The notes under the pieces are model-generated. The model did no database searches, was not told where the DNA came from, and was given only the letters and a program-made list of their open reading frames with translations. Positions 44,060-54,332 of a stretch of 64,000 bases of DNA are shown here, piece after piece; within the stretch, counting starts at the first letter, position 1, and every line of letters begins with the position of its first letter. The translations under genes were made by a program, and so were the position numbers. The stretch spans positions 61,884 to 125,883 of the forward strand of contig NZ_JAAVUQ010000024.1 in assembly GCF_018449515.1 (NCBI RefSeq), read 5' to 3'. The stretch comes from Caballeronia sp. dw_19 (lineage in GTDB: Bacteria; Pseudomonadota; Gammaproteobacteria; Burkholderiales; Burkholderiaceae).

Positions 44060-45181
44060 ATGTCCCGACGCATCATTCCCGTCACCGATGTCAGCGCGAT
44101 CCCGGATTTTTCCGCGGGTTCGTCCGCTATGCCCGTGACGCCGCGCGGACTGCTCACCGACCGGCTGTCGCGTGAGTTGCGCGATCTGCGCATATCGGTG
44201 ACTGATCGTTGCAATTTTCGCTGCGTGTACTGCATGCCGCGCGAAGTCTTCGATAAAAACCATGAATTTCTTCCACATAGCGCCCTGCTGTCGTTCGAGG
44301 AAATCGAGCGGCTGGCTCGATTGTTCGTCGCGCACGGCGTTGAAAAAATCCGGCTGACCGGCGGCGAACCGCTCCTGCGCAAGAACATCGAATTCCTGAT
44401 CGAGCGGCTGGCGTTGCTGCGCACGCCGGAAGGCCGTCCGCTCGACATCACGCTCACCACCAACGGGTCGATCCTCGCCCGCAAGGCGCGCTCGCTGAAA
44501 GACGCCGGGTTGTCGCGGGTAACGGTGAGCCTGGACGCGCTCGACGATGCGTTGTTTCGCCGCATGAACGACGCCGATTTCGCCGTCGCCGACGTGCTCG
44601 AAGGCATTGAGGCCGCGCACGCCGTCGGCCTGGCGCCGCTGAAGGTCAACATGGTGGTCAAGCGCGGCACGAACGACGCCGAAATCGTGCCGATGGCGCG
44701 CCATTTCAAAGGCAGCGGCACGGTGCTGCGCTTTATCGAATATATGGACGTGGGGGCATCGAACGGCTGGAACATGAGCGAAGTGTTGCCCTCGGCGGAC
44801 GTGGTCGCGCGCATTGCCGAGCATTTTCCGCTGCGGCCGCTCGAAGCCCACAACCACGCCGAGACCGCGCAACGCTGGGGTTATCAGGACGGCAGCGGTG
44901 AGATCGGTGTCATTTCGAGCGTGACGCGCGCGTTCTGCGGGTCCTGCACGCGCGCCCGCCTCTCTACGGAAGGCAAGCTCTACCTGTGTCTGTTCGCGAC
45001 GTCCGGCCACGACTTGCGCGCGCTGATCCGCAGCGGCGCCAGCGAGGCTACGATCGCGACAGCCATCGCCCGGATCTGGGAAGGACGCGCTGACCGTTAC
45101 TCGGAACTTCGCGGCAGCAACGCGTTGCCCGCTGCCGACCCGGACGCTCCGCGCGTCGAAATGTCCTACATCGGCGGCTGA
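44060..45181 (+). CDS. moaA: GTP 3',8-cyclase MoaA
   Basis: MoaA is the radical-SAM enzyme that opens molybdenum-cofactor synthesis by converting GTP to (8S)-3',8-cyclo-7,8-dihydroguanosine 5'-triphosphate. The 373-residue protein has the radical-SAM Cys motif CNFRCVYC and the SAM-binding GGEPLLR. Its C-terminal second-cluster cysteines are in FCGSCTRARLSTEGKLYLC. It is first in a moaA-mobA-moeA run, one base before mobA. Confidence 0.96.
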   Translation: MSRRIIPVTDVSAIPDFSAGSSAMPVTPRGLLTDRLSRELRDLRISVTDRCNFRCVYCMPREVFDKNHEFLPHSALLSFEEIERLARLFVAHGVEKIRLTGGEPLLRKNIEFLIERLALLRTPEGRPLDITLTTNGSILARKARSLKDAGLSRVTVSLDALDDALFRRMNDADFAVADVLEGIEAAHAVGLAPLKVNMVVKRGTNDAEIVPMARHFKGSGTVLRFIEYMDVGASNGWNMSEVLPSADVVARIAEHFPLRPLEAHNHAETAQRWGYQDGSGEIGVISSVTRAFCGSCTRARLSTEGKLYLCLFATSGHDLRALIRSGASEATIATAIARIWEGRADRYSELRGSNALPAADPDAPRVEMSYIGG

Positions 45182-45182
45182 G

Positions 45183-45830
45183 ATGGCCGATGTCAACGTG
45201 GCGCACCCGACTGGCGGTCCTGTGCACAAGCGCGAGATCACCGGCGTGGTGCTGGCGGGCGGACGCGGATCGCGCATGGGCGGTGTCGATAAAGGCCTGC
45301 AGCCGCTCGACCTTGAACCGCTTGCGCTCCATGCGCTGCGGCGGCTGAGGCCGCAATGCGGCGCGATGCTGATCAGCGCAAATCGCAGCCTCGAGATCTA
45401 CGCTCAGCTTGGCATGCCGTTCGATGCAAAGGTGATTGTCGATGCGTTTCCCGATTTTCCAGGCCCGCTTGCCGGGATATCGGCGGCGTTGCATGCAGCG
45501 CAAACCGAATTCGTGCTGTTCGTGCCGTGCGACGCGCCTTTCGTCGATCCTCATTTGGCCGAACGGCTATTCGATGGCTTGAGCGCAGGACAAGCGGATA
45601 TCGCGATGGCAGCAGTCGTCGATGCCGCGGGCGAACGCCAGGTGCACCCGGTTTTCGCGTTGCTGCGGGCGTCGCTGGCGGATGATCTCGACGCATTCAT
45701 CCGTGCCGGCGAGCGCAAGGTCCGCGCGTGGTACGCGCGCCACAAGGCGGTAGAAGTGACCTTCGCCAACGAGCGTGCGTTTTACAATGTCAACGATTTG
45801 CAGCAGCTAGCCGATCTCAACCGCAACTAA
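45183..45830 (+). CDS. mobA: Molybdenum cofactor guanylyltransferase
   Basis: MobA adds GMP to molybdopterin to make the guanine-dinucleotide form needed by DMSO-reductase-family enzymes. The 215-residue protein has the nucleotidyltransferase signature LAGGRGSRMGGVDKGLQPL and FVPCDAPFVDPHLAE. It follows moaA by one base, so it is likely translationally coupled. Confidence 0.94.
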   Translation: MADVNVAHPTGGPVHKREITGVVLAGGRGSRMGGVDKGLQPLDLEPLALHALRRLRPQCGAMLISANRSLEIYAQLGMPFDAKVIVDAFPDFPGPLAGISAALHAAQTEFVLFVPCDAPFVDPHLAERLFDGLSAGQADIAMAAVVDAAGERQVHPVFALLRASLADDLDAFIRAGERKVRAWYARHKAVEVTFANERAFYNVNDLQQLADLNRN

Positions 45831-45996
45831 GCACCGGTTCGTTTCGTTCCATGCTCAGGTTTGCGGCCAGGCCCCGGCTTGGTCAGCGTCGCTTTGCAGT
45901 GACTAAGGCAGCGGCCGCGCCAGCATCCTCGACATGCCAGCCCTTTTCACCGGTCCGCCCGCGGGCTTTGCATCGCGACTTCCGCTCCACTCATCG

Positions 45997-47304
45997 ATGA
46001 ACACACCCAGGCACTTTTCGAGCTGCGTCGCCGAGTACGATCCGAACGCGCTGCCCGTCAGCGCGGCGCAGGAGATCGTGCGCCAGTGGGCGTTGCCGCG
46101 CGGTCGCACCGAGGCGGAACGCGTGCGTCTCTTCGAGGCGCTTGATCGAGTGCTGGCAGAAGATGTCATTTCGCCGATCAACGTCCCCTCCCACGACAAC
46201 TCGGCCATGGACGGTTATGCGTTCAATGGCGCGGCGTTGCTGAATGGATCCGACGATGAACTGCTTCGCCTGCCAGTCGCGGGTACCGCGCTCGCGGGAC
46301 AGCCGTTCGAAGGCCGTCCGCTCGCGGCGCAATGCGTGCGCATCATGACCGGTGCGCTCATTCCGCCGGGGTGCGACACCGTGGTGCCGCAAGAACTCGT
46401 GCAGCGCGCGGGCGATACCGTCACCTTCGCCTCGGCGCGTATCGTGCGCGGCGCGAATCGGCGGCTCGCGGGGGAAGACCTCGCGCAGGGCCAGCCGGCA
46501 TTGCGCAAGGGCCGGATTGTGCGCGCGTCGGATTTAGGTTTGCTTGCGTCGCTGGGTATTGGCGACGTGGCGGTGCAACGGCGCTTGCGTGTCGCGTTTT
46601 TTTCAACCGGCGACGAATTGCGGTCGGTCGGCGAGGCGCTGGCGCCGGGTTGCGTCTACGACAGCAACCGCTATACCCTCTTCGCGATGCTGCGCCGGAT
46701 GAACGTGGAACCGGTGGATCTGGGGATCGTGCGTGACGATCGCGCATCGCTTGAACGGGCGTTGCGACAGGCTACGCAGGACGCCGACGTGGTGATCAGT
46801 TCGGGTGGCGTGTCTGTAGGCGATGCCGACTTCACGCGCGACCTGATGAACGCGCTCGGCGACGTGGCGTTCTGGAAGATCGCGATGCGTCCCGGCCGGC
46901 CGCTCGCGTTCGGCCGCCTGTGGTCGGGCAAGCGTCCGGGTGAAGGCGAATCTGCCTTGTTCTTTGGCTTGCCGGGCAATCCGGTTGCGGTGATGGCAAC
47001 GTTTTATTTCATCGTGCGCGAGGCGCTGCTCGCCATGTCGGGCGCAACGCCGCATGCGCTGCCGTTGATATCGGCGACGAGTTCGCAACCGATCAACAAA
47101 CGCGCCGGGCGTACGGAGTTTCAACGCGGCATTGCACGCCGGGACACCGCCGGGCACTGGCATGTGGTGACGACCGGGCCGCAAGGTTCGGGCGTGCTGA
47201 GTTCAATGAGCGAAGCCAATTGCTTCATTGTCCTGAAGCACGACGCAGGAAATATCGATGCAGGAGACAGCGTGGATATCCTGCCATTCGATGGCCTGAT
47301 CTAA
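45997..47304 (+). CDS. moeA: Molybdopterin molybdenumtransferase
   Basis: MoeA inserts molybdate into adenylylated molybdopterin. I use the ATG at 45997 (435 residues), although the frame continues to an ATG at 45934 and neither has a clear ribosome site. Domain features are DNSAMDGYAF, VRIMTGALIPPG, GDEL, SSGGVSVGDADF and the C-terminal FGLPGNPVAVMATF. Its place after moaA and mobA supports the role. Confidence 0.93.
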   Translation: MNTPRHFSSCVAEYDPNALPVSAAQEIVRQWALPRGRTEAERVRLFEALDRVLAEDVISPINVPSHDNSAMDGYAFNGAALLNGSDDELLRLPVAGTALAGQPFEGRPLAAQCVRIMTGALIPPGCDTVVPQELVQRAGDTVTFASARIVRGANRRLAGEDLAQGQPALRKGRIVRASDLGLLASLGIGDVAVQRRLRVAFFSTGDELRSVGEALAPGCVYDSNRYTLFAMLRRMNVEPVDLGIVRDDRASLERALRQATQDADVVISSGGVSVGDADFTRDLMNALGDVAFWKIAMRPGRPLAFGRLWSGKRPGEGESALFFGLPGNPVAVMATFYFIVREALLAMSGATPHALPLISATSSQPINKRAGRTEFQRGIARRDTAGHWHVVTTGPQGSGVLSSMSEANCFIVLKHDAGNIDAGDSVDILPFDGLI

Positions 47305-47425
47305 TTTCAAAGGCTCTTCGAGAACCTGAACCTTCAAGAACCTGGACCGCCGCGCCGTCATGACTTGAGCGGCTAAAACGGATGGTTCGAATGCATTGCA
47401 CTATGACTGACGGGGCTTTTCCTTC

Positions 47426-47701
47426 ATGAAAAAACAGATTTCGTTCATCGCGCCGGGACAAACGGCCAAAGCGCTGATTCTCGTGTACCTGACCTTCAGC
47501 GTACCGATCGTGTTGCTCGGCGTACTGGTTGCGTTCTTCCGATACGGCTCGGTCGAGCTGAGCACCGTGACAAGCGCGTTGCTGCTCAATGCAATCCTCG
47601 GCTTCATCTTGCTGTGGATTGCGTGCCACGCATACAACTGGGTGGCGTCACGGTTCGGCGGCATTGAGATCGTCTTGTCCGACGCACCGGAAGAGGCATG
47701 A
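47426..47701 (+). CDS. Small two-helix membrane protein
   Basis: This 91-residue protein has hydrophobic helices at about 9-35 (ALILVYLTFSVPIVLLGVLVAFF) and 45-63 (ALLLNAILGFILLWIACHAY). No known family is recognised. It overlaps the next gene by three bases, so the pair is probably cotranslated. Confidence 0.7.
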   Translation: MKKQISFIAPGQTAKALILVYLTFSVPIVLLGVLVAFFRYGSVELSTVTSALLLNAILGFILLWIACHAYNWVASRFGGIEIVLSDAPEEA

Positions 47702-48189
47702 TGAGCGCTCAGATCCGACCCGCCGCACCCGCCGACGTCAGCGCGATCTTTGGCTTGATGATCGAGCTGGCTGAGTTTGAAAAACTCATGCATATGTTCA
47801 TTGCGACCGAGGGCGGCGTGCACGACGCGCTATTCGGGGCGCGGCCGTCCGCCGAGGCACTGGTAGCCGAAGAGAACGGGCACATAGTGAGCTATGCGCT
47901 GTTCTTCCACAATTACTCGACCTTTCTCGGCAAGCGCGGCTTGTTTCTCGAAGACCTGTACGTGAAGCCGGCCACGCGTAGCAGTGGTCTCGGCACAAAG
48001 ATGCTGCGTGCTTTGGCGGCCCTTGCAGTGGAACGTCAATGCGGCCGCTTCGAATGGACCGTGCTCGACTGGAATCAGAACGCCATCGGCTTCTACGAGA
48101 AAATGGGCGCAACCGTGCTGCCCGACTGGCGCATCGTGCGCATCACCGGCGACGCACTGGCTACGCTGGCTTCGCCTGCCGCGGTCTAA
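47698..48189 (+). CDS. GNAT-family N-acetyltransferase
   Basis: This 163-residue protein has the GNAT acetyl-CoA motif LYVKPATRSSGLGTKMLRALAALA and a following strand-helix pattern (FEWTVLDWNQNAIGFYEKMGA) typical of diamine or amino-acid acetyltransferases. The substrate cannot be told from sequence. An ATG at 47701 is an alternative start, one codon later. Confidence 0.88.
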   Translation: MMSAQIRPAAPADVSAIFGLMIELAEFEKLMHMFIATEGGVHDALFGARPSAEALVAEENGHIVSYALFFHNYSTFLGKRGLFLEDLYVKPATRSSGLGTKMLRALAALAVERQCGRFEWTVLDWNQNAIGFYEKMGATVLPDWRIVRITGDALATLASPAAV

Positions 48190-49685
48190 GGCAGACTCGC
48201 ACCGGGCTCGTCGCGTTCTGCGGGTTCTTCACGTTCCTCACGTTCGTCCCCGAGCAGGTTGGCCGCCTGCTCGCCCGGCAACGCTTCCACGTCACGCAGT
48301 TTCTTGCTCATCTGGCGCGTACGCGTTTCCGCCGATTCAATGGACCGCGTCACCGCTTCAAGCTGCGACCGCGTCTTCGACAGCACTTCTCCAAACTTCC
48401 TGAACTCCGTTTTCACCGCGCCGAGCACTTGCCAGACTTCACTGGAACGCTGCTCGATTGCCAGCGTCCTGAAACCCATCTGCAAACTGTTCAGCAGCGC
48501 GGTCAACGTGGTCGGACCTGTCACGCTCACCCGGTATTCCCGCTGCAGAAAATCGGTCAGCCCCGGACGGCGCAAGATTTCCGCATACAAACCCTCAGTC
48601 GGCAGGAACAACAACGCGAAGTCCGTGGTGTGCGGAGGCGCAACGTACTTCTGCGCGATGGCCTTCGCTTCCGCACGAATGCGGCCTTCCAGCGCACGTG
48701 ACGCCTCTTCGACCGCGACTACGTCGGCGCGATCTTGCGCATCGATCAACCGCTCGTAGTCCTCGCGCGGAAACTTGGCGTCGATAGGCAGCCACACCGG
48801 CGTAGCCACCGCATTCGCGCCGCTCTGGCCGGGCGCGTCGTGACGGCCGGGCAGCTTGATCGCGAACTCCACGCGGTCGTTGCTCTTCGGGATGGTTGCA
48901 ACATTCTTCGCGTACTGGTCCGGCGTCAACAACTGCTCGAGCAACGATTCGAGCTGCACTTCGCCCCAGGTCCCACGCGTCTTGACGTTGGTCAGCACCT
49001 TCTTCAAGTCGCCGACACCCGCCGCCAGCGTCTGCATTTCCCCCAATCCACGATGCACCTGCTCCAGCCGGTCCGACACCAGCTTGAACGATTCGCCAAG
49101 CCGTTGCTCCAGCGTGGCGTGCAGCTTTTCGTCGACAGTACGGCGCATTTCTTCGAGCTTCGCCGCATTGTTCGCTTCGATATCCTTCAGCCGCGCTTCG
49201 AGCGTTGCGCGCACTTCGCTCAGACGACGGTCATTCGACTCCGACATCTGCGCGAGCTGCAGCGTGAGTGCATCGCCGAAACGCTTCAGGGCCTGGCTTT
49301 GTTCGTCGCGTGCGTGTTGGCTTTGCAGAGCGTTGCTTTCCGTCAGCGTGACAAGTTGCCGGGAGAACGCTTCAAGCTGCGTGTTCTGGACGTTCGCCAT
49401 GCTCGCAAGTTGCGTCGCGAGCGTCTGCTGGAATTGAGCGAACGCCGAGCCCGCCTCGGTACGCGACGCGCGGGATGTTTCTGTCACTTCGCCACGCACG
49501 TTGCGTTCGAGCCGCTCCTGGTCGCGCGCATGCGCTTCGCCCATATCGATAATCCGATCGGCCAGCGCCTCGAACTGCTCCTCGACATCTGTTTCGCGCT
49601 TCGGCCGCAACAACAGGATCAACGTGATCACCAGAGCGATCGCGAGGGCCGCGACACCCACGCTCAACAGCAACAACAGGGTCAT
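48186..49685 (-). CDS. rmuC: DNA recombination protein RmuC
   Basis: This 499-residue protein matches RmuC, which limits inversions at short repeats. It has an N-terminal membrane helix (about 1-27), a long coiled-coil region (about 40-230), then the RmuC nuclease-like core with LPIDAKFPREDYERLIDA and DFALLFLPTEGLYAEILR. It overlaps the next minus-strand gene by four bases. Confidence 0.9.
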   Translation of the reverse strand: MTLLLLLSVGVAALAIALVITLILLLRPKRETDVEEQFEALADRIIDMGEAHARDQERLERNVRGEVTETSRASRTEAGSAFAQFQQTLATQLASMANVQNTQLEAFSRQLVTLTESNALQSQHARDEQSQALKRFGDALTLQLAQMSESNDRRLSEVRATLEARLKDIEANNAAKLEEMRRTVDEKLHATLEQRLGESFKLVSDRLEQVHRGLGEMQTLAAGVGDLKKVLTNVKTRGTWGEVQLESLLEQLLTPDQYAKNVATIPKSNDRVEFAIKLPGRHDAPGQSGANAVATPVWLPIDAKFPREDYERLIDAQDRADVVAVEEASRALEGRIRAEAKAIAQKYVAPPHTTDFALLFLPTEGLYAEILRRPGLTDFLQREYRVSVTGPTTLTALLNSLQMGFRTLAIEQRSSEVWQVLGAVKTEFRKFGEVLSKTRSQLEAVTRSIESAETRTRQMSKKLRDVEALPGEQAANLLGDEREEREEPAERDEPGASLP

Positions 49686-50662
49686 TTCTTCAGGACGTCC
49701 GGATTGATCGGGTTCGGCGGATTGCCTGCGCGCGGACCTTCACCCAGCGCGGCGATCAGGTTGTCCGCAGCGAGATTGGCCATGGCCCGGCGCGTGGATT
49801 CGGTCGCGCTTGCAATATGCGGCGTCAGCACGACGTTCGACACCGTCAGGAAATCGCGATTGAAATTCGGCTCGCCTTCGAACACGTCGAGCCCCGCCGC
49901 CGCGATGGTCTTGTTGCGCAGCGCCTGGATCAGCGCGGCGTCGTCCACAATCCCGCCGCGCGCGATATTGGTCAGCGTAGCGGTAGGTTTCATGCTTGCC
50001 AGTTCAGCCGCGCCGATAGTGTGGTGATTCTCGGCGGTGTACGGCAACACCAGCACGACGTGGTCGGCGCGCTTCAGCAAGTCAGCCTTCGATACGTACT
50101 CCGCGTTCAGTTCCGCCTCGATCTCCGGCGCGACGCGCGAACGGTTGTGATAGATCACGCGCATGTTGAATCCGCGCGCGCGCCGGGCGAGCGCCTGGCC
50201 GATGCGCCCCATGCCGAGCACGCCGAGCGTGGAGCCGAATACGTCCGTACCGAGGAACGCGTCGTAGGACCATGTGCCCCACTTGCCCGCGCGCAAGAAG
50301 TGCTCCGATTCCGCGATGCGCCGTGCAGCGGCCATCATCAGTGCCCAGCCGAAGTCCGCCGTGCTTTCGTTCAATACGTCAGGCGTGTTGGTGCCGAGCA
50401 CGCCGTGCGCGTTCAACGCCTGCATGTCGAAGTTGTTGTAACCCACGGCCATGTTCGACACGACCTTCAGATTCGGCGCGCCTTCAAGGACTTTCGCCGT
50501 GACGGGATCGCCTGCAAGCAAAGCACCATCGCGATCGGCCATGCGGCGCGCGAATTCGTCGGCGGCAAGCGGTGCGCCCGGATTGGCATCGACTTCAAAA
50601 TACTGCCGGAGACGTTCGATCACGTCCGGGAAAATGGGGCGGGCAACCAGCACTTTCTTCAT
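49682..50662 (-). CDS. 2-hydroxyacid dehydrogenase
   Basis: I place the start at ATG 50662 with an AGGAG site eight bases upstream; the open frame to 50842 runs into nhaD. The 326-residue protein is a D-isomer-specific NAD(P)-dependent dehydrogenase: Rossmann loop GVLGMGRIGQALARRARGF, catalytic Arg in NIARGGIVDD, Glu in DVFEGEPNF and His in TPHIASATES. It is close to glyoxylate/hydroxypyruvate or 2-ketogluconate reductases; which one is unclear. Confidence 0.88.
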   Translation of the reverse strand: MKKVLVARPIFPDVIERLRQYFEVDANPGAPLAADEFARRMADRDGALLAGDPVTAKVLEGAPNLKVVSNMAVGYNNFDMQALNAHGVLGTNTPDVLNESTADFGWALMMAAARRIAESEHFLRAGKWGTWSYDAFLGTDVFGSTLGVLGMGRIGQALARRARGFNMRVIYHNRSRVAPEIEAELNAEYVSKADLLKRADHVVLVLPYTAENHHTIGAAELASMKPTATLTNIARGGIVDDAALIQALRNKTIAAAGLDVFEGEPNFNRDFLTVSNVVLTPHIASATESTRRAMANLAADNLIAALGEGPRAGNPPNPINPDVLKK

Positions 50663-50672
50663 CGACTTTCTC

Positions 50673-52082
50673 CTAAAAGAACAACCATCCAGTAAGCAGG
50701 AACAAGGGCAGCAAAATGACTGCCGACCAGCCGAGATACGCGAAGAATCCCGGCATGACAATGCCGCGCGATTCGGCGATCGCCTTGACCATGAAGTTGG
50801 GCGCGTTGCCGATGTAACTGTTCGCGCCCATGAACACAGCACCGGCCGAGATGGCGGCGAGCGTGGTGGCGCCGGTCGTCATCAACGTCGGGGCATCGCC
50901 GCCGGCGAGGTTGAAGAACACGAGATAAGTCGGCGCGTTGTCGAGGAACGATGACAGCAGGCCCGTCGCCCAGAAGTACGCAATGTCGACTGGCTTGCCG
51001 CTTGCATCGGTCACCATGTGCACGATGCCGGCGAACGCACCGTCCGCACCCGCGCGCAGGATCATGATCACGGGCGCGATGGTGATGAAGATGGCGGCGA
51101 ACAACTTCGCGACTTCTTCAATAGGCGCCCAGTTGAACGCGTTGCCCGCGCGCGCGCTTTTCGGCGTGAGCATGAGCGACAAGAGCGTCACCACGACAAG
51201 CAGCGCATCGCGCACGACGTTCTGCAACGCGACGTGCGTACCGAATACATCGAACTCGATGCCGGGTTTCCACAAGCCGCTCATCAGCACGAGCACGACC
51301 ACCGCCGCGAGCAACACAAAATTGATCTTGCCGTCCACGCTCAATGGTGTTTTCACCTCACTCCGATGCACCACCTCTTCCTTCGCGAAGTAATAGCGGT
51401 CGAGCGCGTAGAAAAGCGCCAGCAGAACCACGCAGATGAAAAGCGTTGGCGCGGCGAGGTGCACCGTGGTCCAGAAAAAACTCACGCCATTCAGGAAGCC
51501 GAGGAATAGCGGCGGATCCCCGAGCGGCGAGAGCGAACCGCCGGCATTGGCCACGAGAAAAATGAAGAACACCACGCGATGCACAACGTGCCTGCAACGT
51601 TCATTGGCGCGCAACAGCGGGCGAATCAGCAGCATGGCCGCGCCCGTCGTTCCCATGATGCTGGCGAGCACCGTGCCAAGCGCGAGCAACCCGGTATTCA
51701 GGCGCGGGGACCCGTGCAGGTCACCATGCAGGCAGATGCCGCCCGCGACGGTAAAGAGCGCCGTAAGCAGGATGATGAACGGCACATACTCTTCCAGCAT
51801 CGCATGCACGAAGGTCGTGAACGCAACCTGCGTACCAAAGCCAAGCGCAAAAGGCACCAGGAACACGAGCGCCCAGCCCGCCGATATCTTGCCGAAATGA
51901 CGATGCCAGGCGTGCGGCGCGATCAGCGGAACGATAGCGATGGACAACAGGATGCCGGCAAACGGAAGTGCCCACAGCGCAGACAGCGTGGTGCCATCAA
52001 GCGATGCCGCGTGGGCAGTCAACGGCAACAAGAGGAGCACCAGGCCTTGCCATAAGCGTCGCATGGTCACGGACGTGCTCAT
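50673..52082 (-). CDS. NhaD-type sodium/proton antiporter
   Basis: I use the ATG at 52082 (469 residues; the frame is open to 52151). The protein has an apparent signal sequence (LVLLLLPLTAHAAS) and about 12 membrane helices. It belongs to the ion-transporter superfamily that includes NhaD; NAGGSLSPLGDPPLFLGFL and GANSYIGNAPNFMVKAIAESRG match its conserved loops. It would exchange Na+ or Li+ for protons; the substrate is inferred from the family. Confidence 0.82.
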   Translation of the reverse strand: MSTSVTMRRLWQGLVLLLLPLTAHAASLDGTTLSALWALPFAGILLSIAIVPLIAPHAWHRHFGKISAGWALVFLVPFALGFGTQVAFTTFVHAMLEEYVPFIILLTALFTVAGGICLHGDLHGSPRLNTGLLALGTVLASIMGTTGAAMLLIRPLLRANERCRHVVHRVVFFIFLVANAGGSLSPLGDPPLFLGFLNGVSFFWTTVHLAAPTLFICVVLLALFYALDRYYFAKEEVVHRSEVKTPLSVDGKINFVLLAAVVVLVLMSGLWKPGIEFDVFGTHVALQNVVRDALLVVVTLLSLMLTPKSARAGNAFNWAPIEEVAKLFAAIFITIAPVIMILRAGADGAFAGIVHMVTDASGKPVDIAYFWATGLLSSFLDNAPTYLVFFNLAGGDAPTLMTTGATTLAAISAGAVFMGANSYIGNAPNFMVKAIAESRGIVMPGFFAYLGWSAVILLPLFLLTGWLFF

Positions 52083-52295
52083 GCGGGAGCACCGGTGTTT
52101 GCGATTGCGGTCCGAGGGCGCAGCCGTAAGCCCTGGTCTCTTGAGTTCCAATGTGCGGCCGATGTATTCATGATGCTGCCCTCGTTGGCCTGTGTGTCGA
52201 TCAAGGACTTGATTATAACGAGCGCTCCCGCTCGAATAACCTCGACCGAATGGCTAACGCTGAGCAGCACCGGCCCTCAGGAACGCCTGCGCGGG

Positions 52296-53486
52296 TTACA
52301 GTTCTTCCACGGGTTTGGCGATGTCGAACACCTGGCGCAGGTAGGCAAGGTAAGCCTGGTCGTCGCACATGTTCTTGCCGGGGGAATCGGAGAGTTTGGC
52401 GACGGGCTGGCCATTGCAGCGAACCATCTTGATCACGATCTGCAGCGGCTGATAACCCAGGTCGTTGGTCAGGTTGGTGCCCACGCCGAAAGCGAGCTGA
52501 CAGCGGCCGCGGAAACGTTCGTAGAGGCGCAGGACCTTCGGGATGTCGAGTGCGTCGGAGAACACAAGCACCTTGGTGCGAGGGTCACAACGGTTCTCTT
52601 CGTAATGACGGATCAGGCGCTCGCCCCAGTCGAACGGGTCGCCGGAATCGTGGCGAGCGCCGTCGAAGAGCTTGCAGAAGTACATGTCGAAGTCGTTCAG
52701 GAACGCCTTCATGCCGTAGACGTCGGAGAGTGCAATACCCAGGTCGCCGCGGTACTCCTTCGCCCACATTTCGAAGCCGAAGATCTGCGAATCGCGCAGC
52801 CGCGGACCTAGCGCCTGGCAAGCCTGAAGGTATTCGTGCGCCATGGTGCCGAGCGGACGCAAACCGTGCTTCTTGGCGTAGTAGACGTTGCTCGTGCCCG
52901 TGAACTGTTCGCCCAGGCCTTCCTTCAGCTTGAGGATGACCTCCTCATGCCACTGCTTTGAAAACCGCCGGCGGGTGCCGTAGTCGGCGATCTTGCAGTC
53001 GGAAACTTCGGGCCGGCCGCCGAGCAACTGGATCTTGTCGCGCAGGCGTTCGCGGCCGGTATCGAAGGTCGGGGCGCGTTGCGTGTTGCGAAAATAGACC
53101 TCGTTGACAATCGCGAGGATCGGGATCTCGAACAGGATGGTATGCAGCCATGGCCCAACAATATCAATGTCGATCTCGCCGTTCTGCTTGGCGGACGGCT
53201 TGATCGTGACGGCCTTCTCGTTGAGATGAAAGAGCGCGAGGAAGTCGATGAAATCGCTCTTGATAAAGCGCATCCGGCGAAGGTATTCGAGTTCGTCTTC
53301 CTTGAAGCGCAGATGGCAAAGCTGGCGGACTTCGTCGCGTATCTCATCTATATACGGCACGAGATCGACATCCGGCGTGCGGCAGCGGAACTTGTATTCC
53401 GCGTGGGCCGCAGGGAAGTGATGCAGCACGACCTGCATCATCGTGAACTTGTAGAGATCGGTATCGAGCAGCGAATGGATAATCAT
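52296..53486 (-). CDS. pncB: Nicotinate phosphoribosyltransferase
   Basis: PncB salvages nicotinic acid to NAD via nicotinate mononucleotide. The start at 53486 (396 residues, MIIHSLLDTDLYKFTMMQVV) is preferred over the open frame to 53540. Conserved segments include YGTRRRFSKQWHEEV, ALSDVYGMKAFLNDF, GARHDSGDPFDWGE and FGVGTNLTNDLG. It is divergent from the ferredoxin gene. Confidence 0.96.
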   Translation of the reverse strand: MIIHSLLDTDLYKFTMMQVVLHHFPAAHAEYKFRCRTPDVDLVPYIDEIRDEVRQLCHLRFKEDELEYLRRMRFIKSDFIDFLALFHLNEKAVTIKPSAKQNGEIDIDIVGPWLHTILFEIPILAIVNEVYFRNTQRAPTFDTGRERLRDKIQLLGGRPEVSDCKIADYGTRRRFSKQWHEEVILKLKEGLGEQFTGTSNVYYAKKHGLRPLGTMAHEYLQACQALGPRLRDSQIFGFEMWAKEYRGDLGIALSDVYGMKAFLNDFDMYFCKLFDGARHDSGDPFDWGERLIRHYEENRCDPRTKVLVFSDALDIPKVLRLYERFRGRCQLAFGVGTNLTNDLGYQPLQIVIKMVRCNGQPVAKLSDSPGKNMCDDQAYLAYLRQVFDIAKPVEEL

Positions 53487-53927
53487 GGTTCCAGACGAAC
53501 GGCTAGGAAAACGGGTAAAGGCGCGGGTAGAACCGCCCACAAGAGCGCGGATAAAACCGCAAACGGACCCGGCACGCCCCGACGCACTGGATGCTTTGCC
53601 CCCGGCGGCCTCCAGCGCATGTTACCCGAAGTGTCCGCCCGGAGCGCCGCCCCCACGCGGCCAATACACGCCGGACGGCGGGCGCGTGGAAGCTGATTGG
53701 CGGCCCATAAACAAATCACTAAAGGATATAAGGCCTTCTGGCCGGGGGTCGCGCTCAAATATACCGGTACGCTACAATATCGGTTTTGGCGCGCAGATCG
53801 TGCACGGTCGGGCTATATACCGCCCCGAATAGAGATACTCGGTTAGAGACCCTCGGTTCGCTGGTTGGACCCCGACGTTCATGTCGCCTTTGCCGCCGCC
53901 CCACGAATTCCGTATGCAGGAGCCTGA
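53487..53927. other. Divergent intergenic region pncB/fdxA
   Basis: A 441-base region without a convincing gene, containing promoters for pncB and fdxA. I see AT-rich patches (around 53715-53730 and 53755-53830) but no clear operator or RNA gene. Confidence 0.5.
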
Positions 53928-54251
53928 ATGACTCACGTTGTGACCGAAAGCTGCATTAAGTGCCGCTATACCGATTGCGTGGACGTGTGCCCGGTGGATT
54001 GCTTCCGCGAAGGTCCCAACTTCCTCTCGATCGATCCTGACGAGTGCATCGACTGCGCCGTTTGCGTCGCCGAATGCCCGGTCAATGCAATCTATGCCGA
54101 AGAAGATGTCCCCGGTGATCAACAGCACTTCATTGAACTGAACGCCGAACTGTCGCGCGGCTGGCCGAGCATCACCAAGACCAAAGCGCCGCTGCCCGAA
54201 GCCGACGAATTCAAGGACGTGAAAGACAAGCTCGAACTGCTGGCGCGTTGA
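53928..54251 (+). CDS. fdxA: 7Fe ferredoxin
   Basis: This 107-residue seven-iron ferredoxin (one [3Fe-4S] and one [4Fe-4S]) has cluster motifs CIKCRYTDCVDVCPVDCF and CIDCAVCVAECPVNAIY. It is a low-potential electron carrier. The length and C-terminal tail match the FdxA type in beta-proteobacteria. Confidence 0.95.
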   Translation: MTHVVTESCIKCRYTDCVDVCPVDCFREGPNFLSIDPDECIDCAVCVAECPVNAIYAEEDVPGDQQHFIELNAELSRGWPSITKTKAPLPEADEFKDVKDKLELLAR

Positions 54252-54332
54252 GCCGGAGGGACCGTGCGTTGTCGCATCATGAGTAACGCTTCGCCGGTTT
54301 GTGACTTTTTGAATTGAGATGAACGCAGGGTG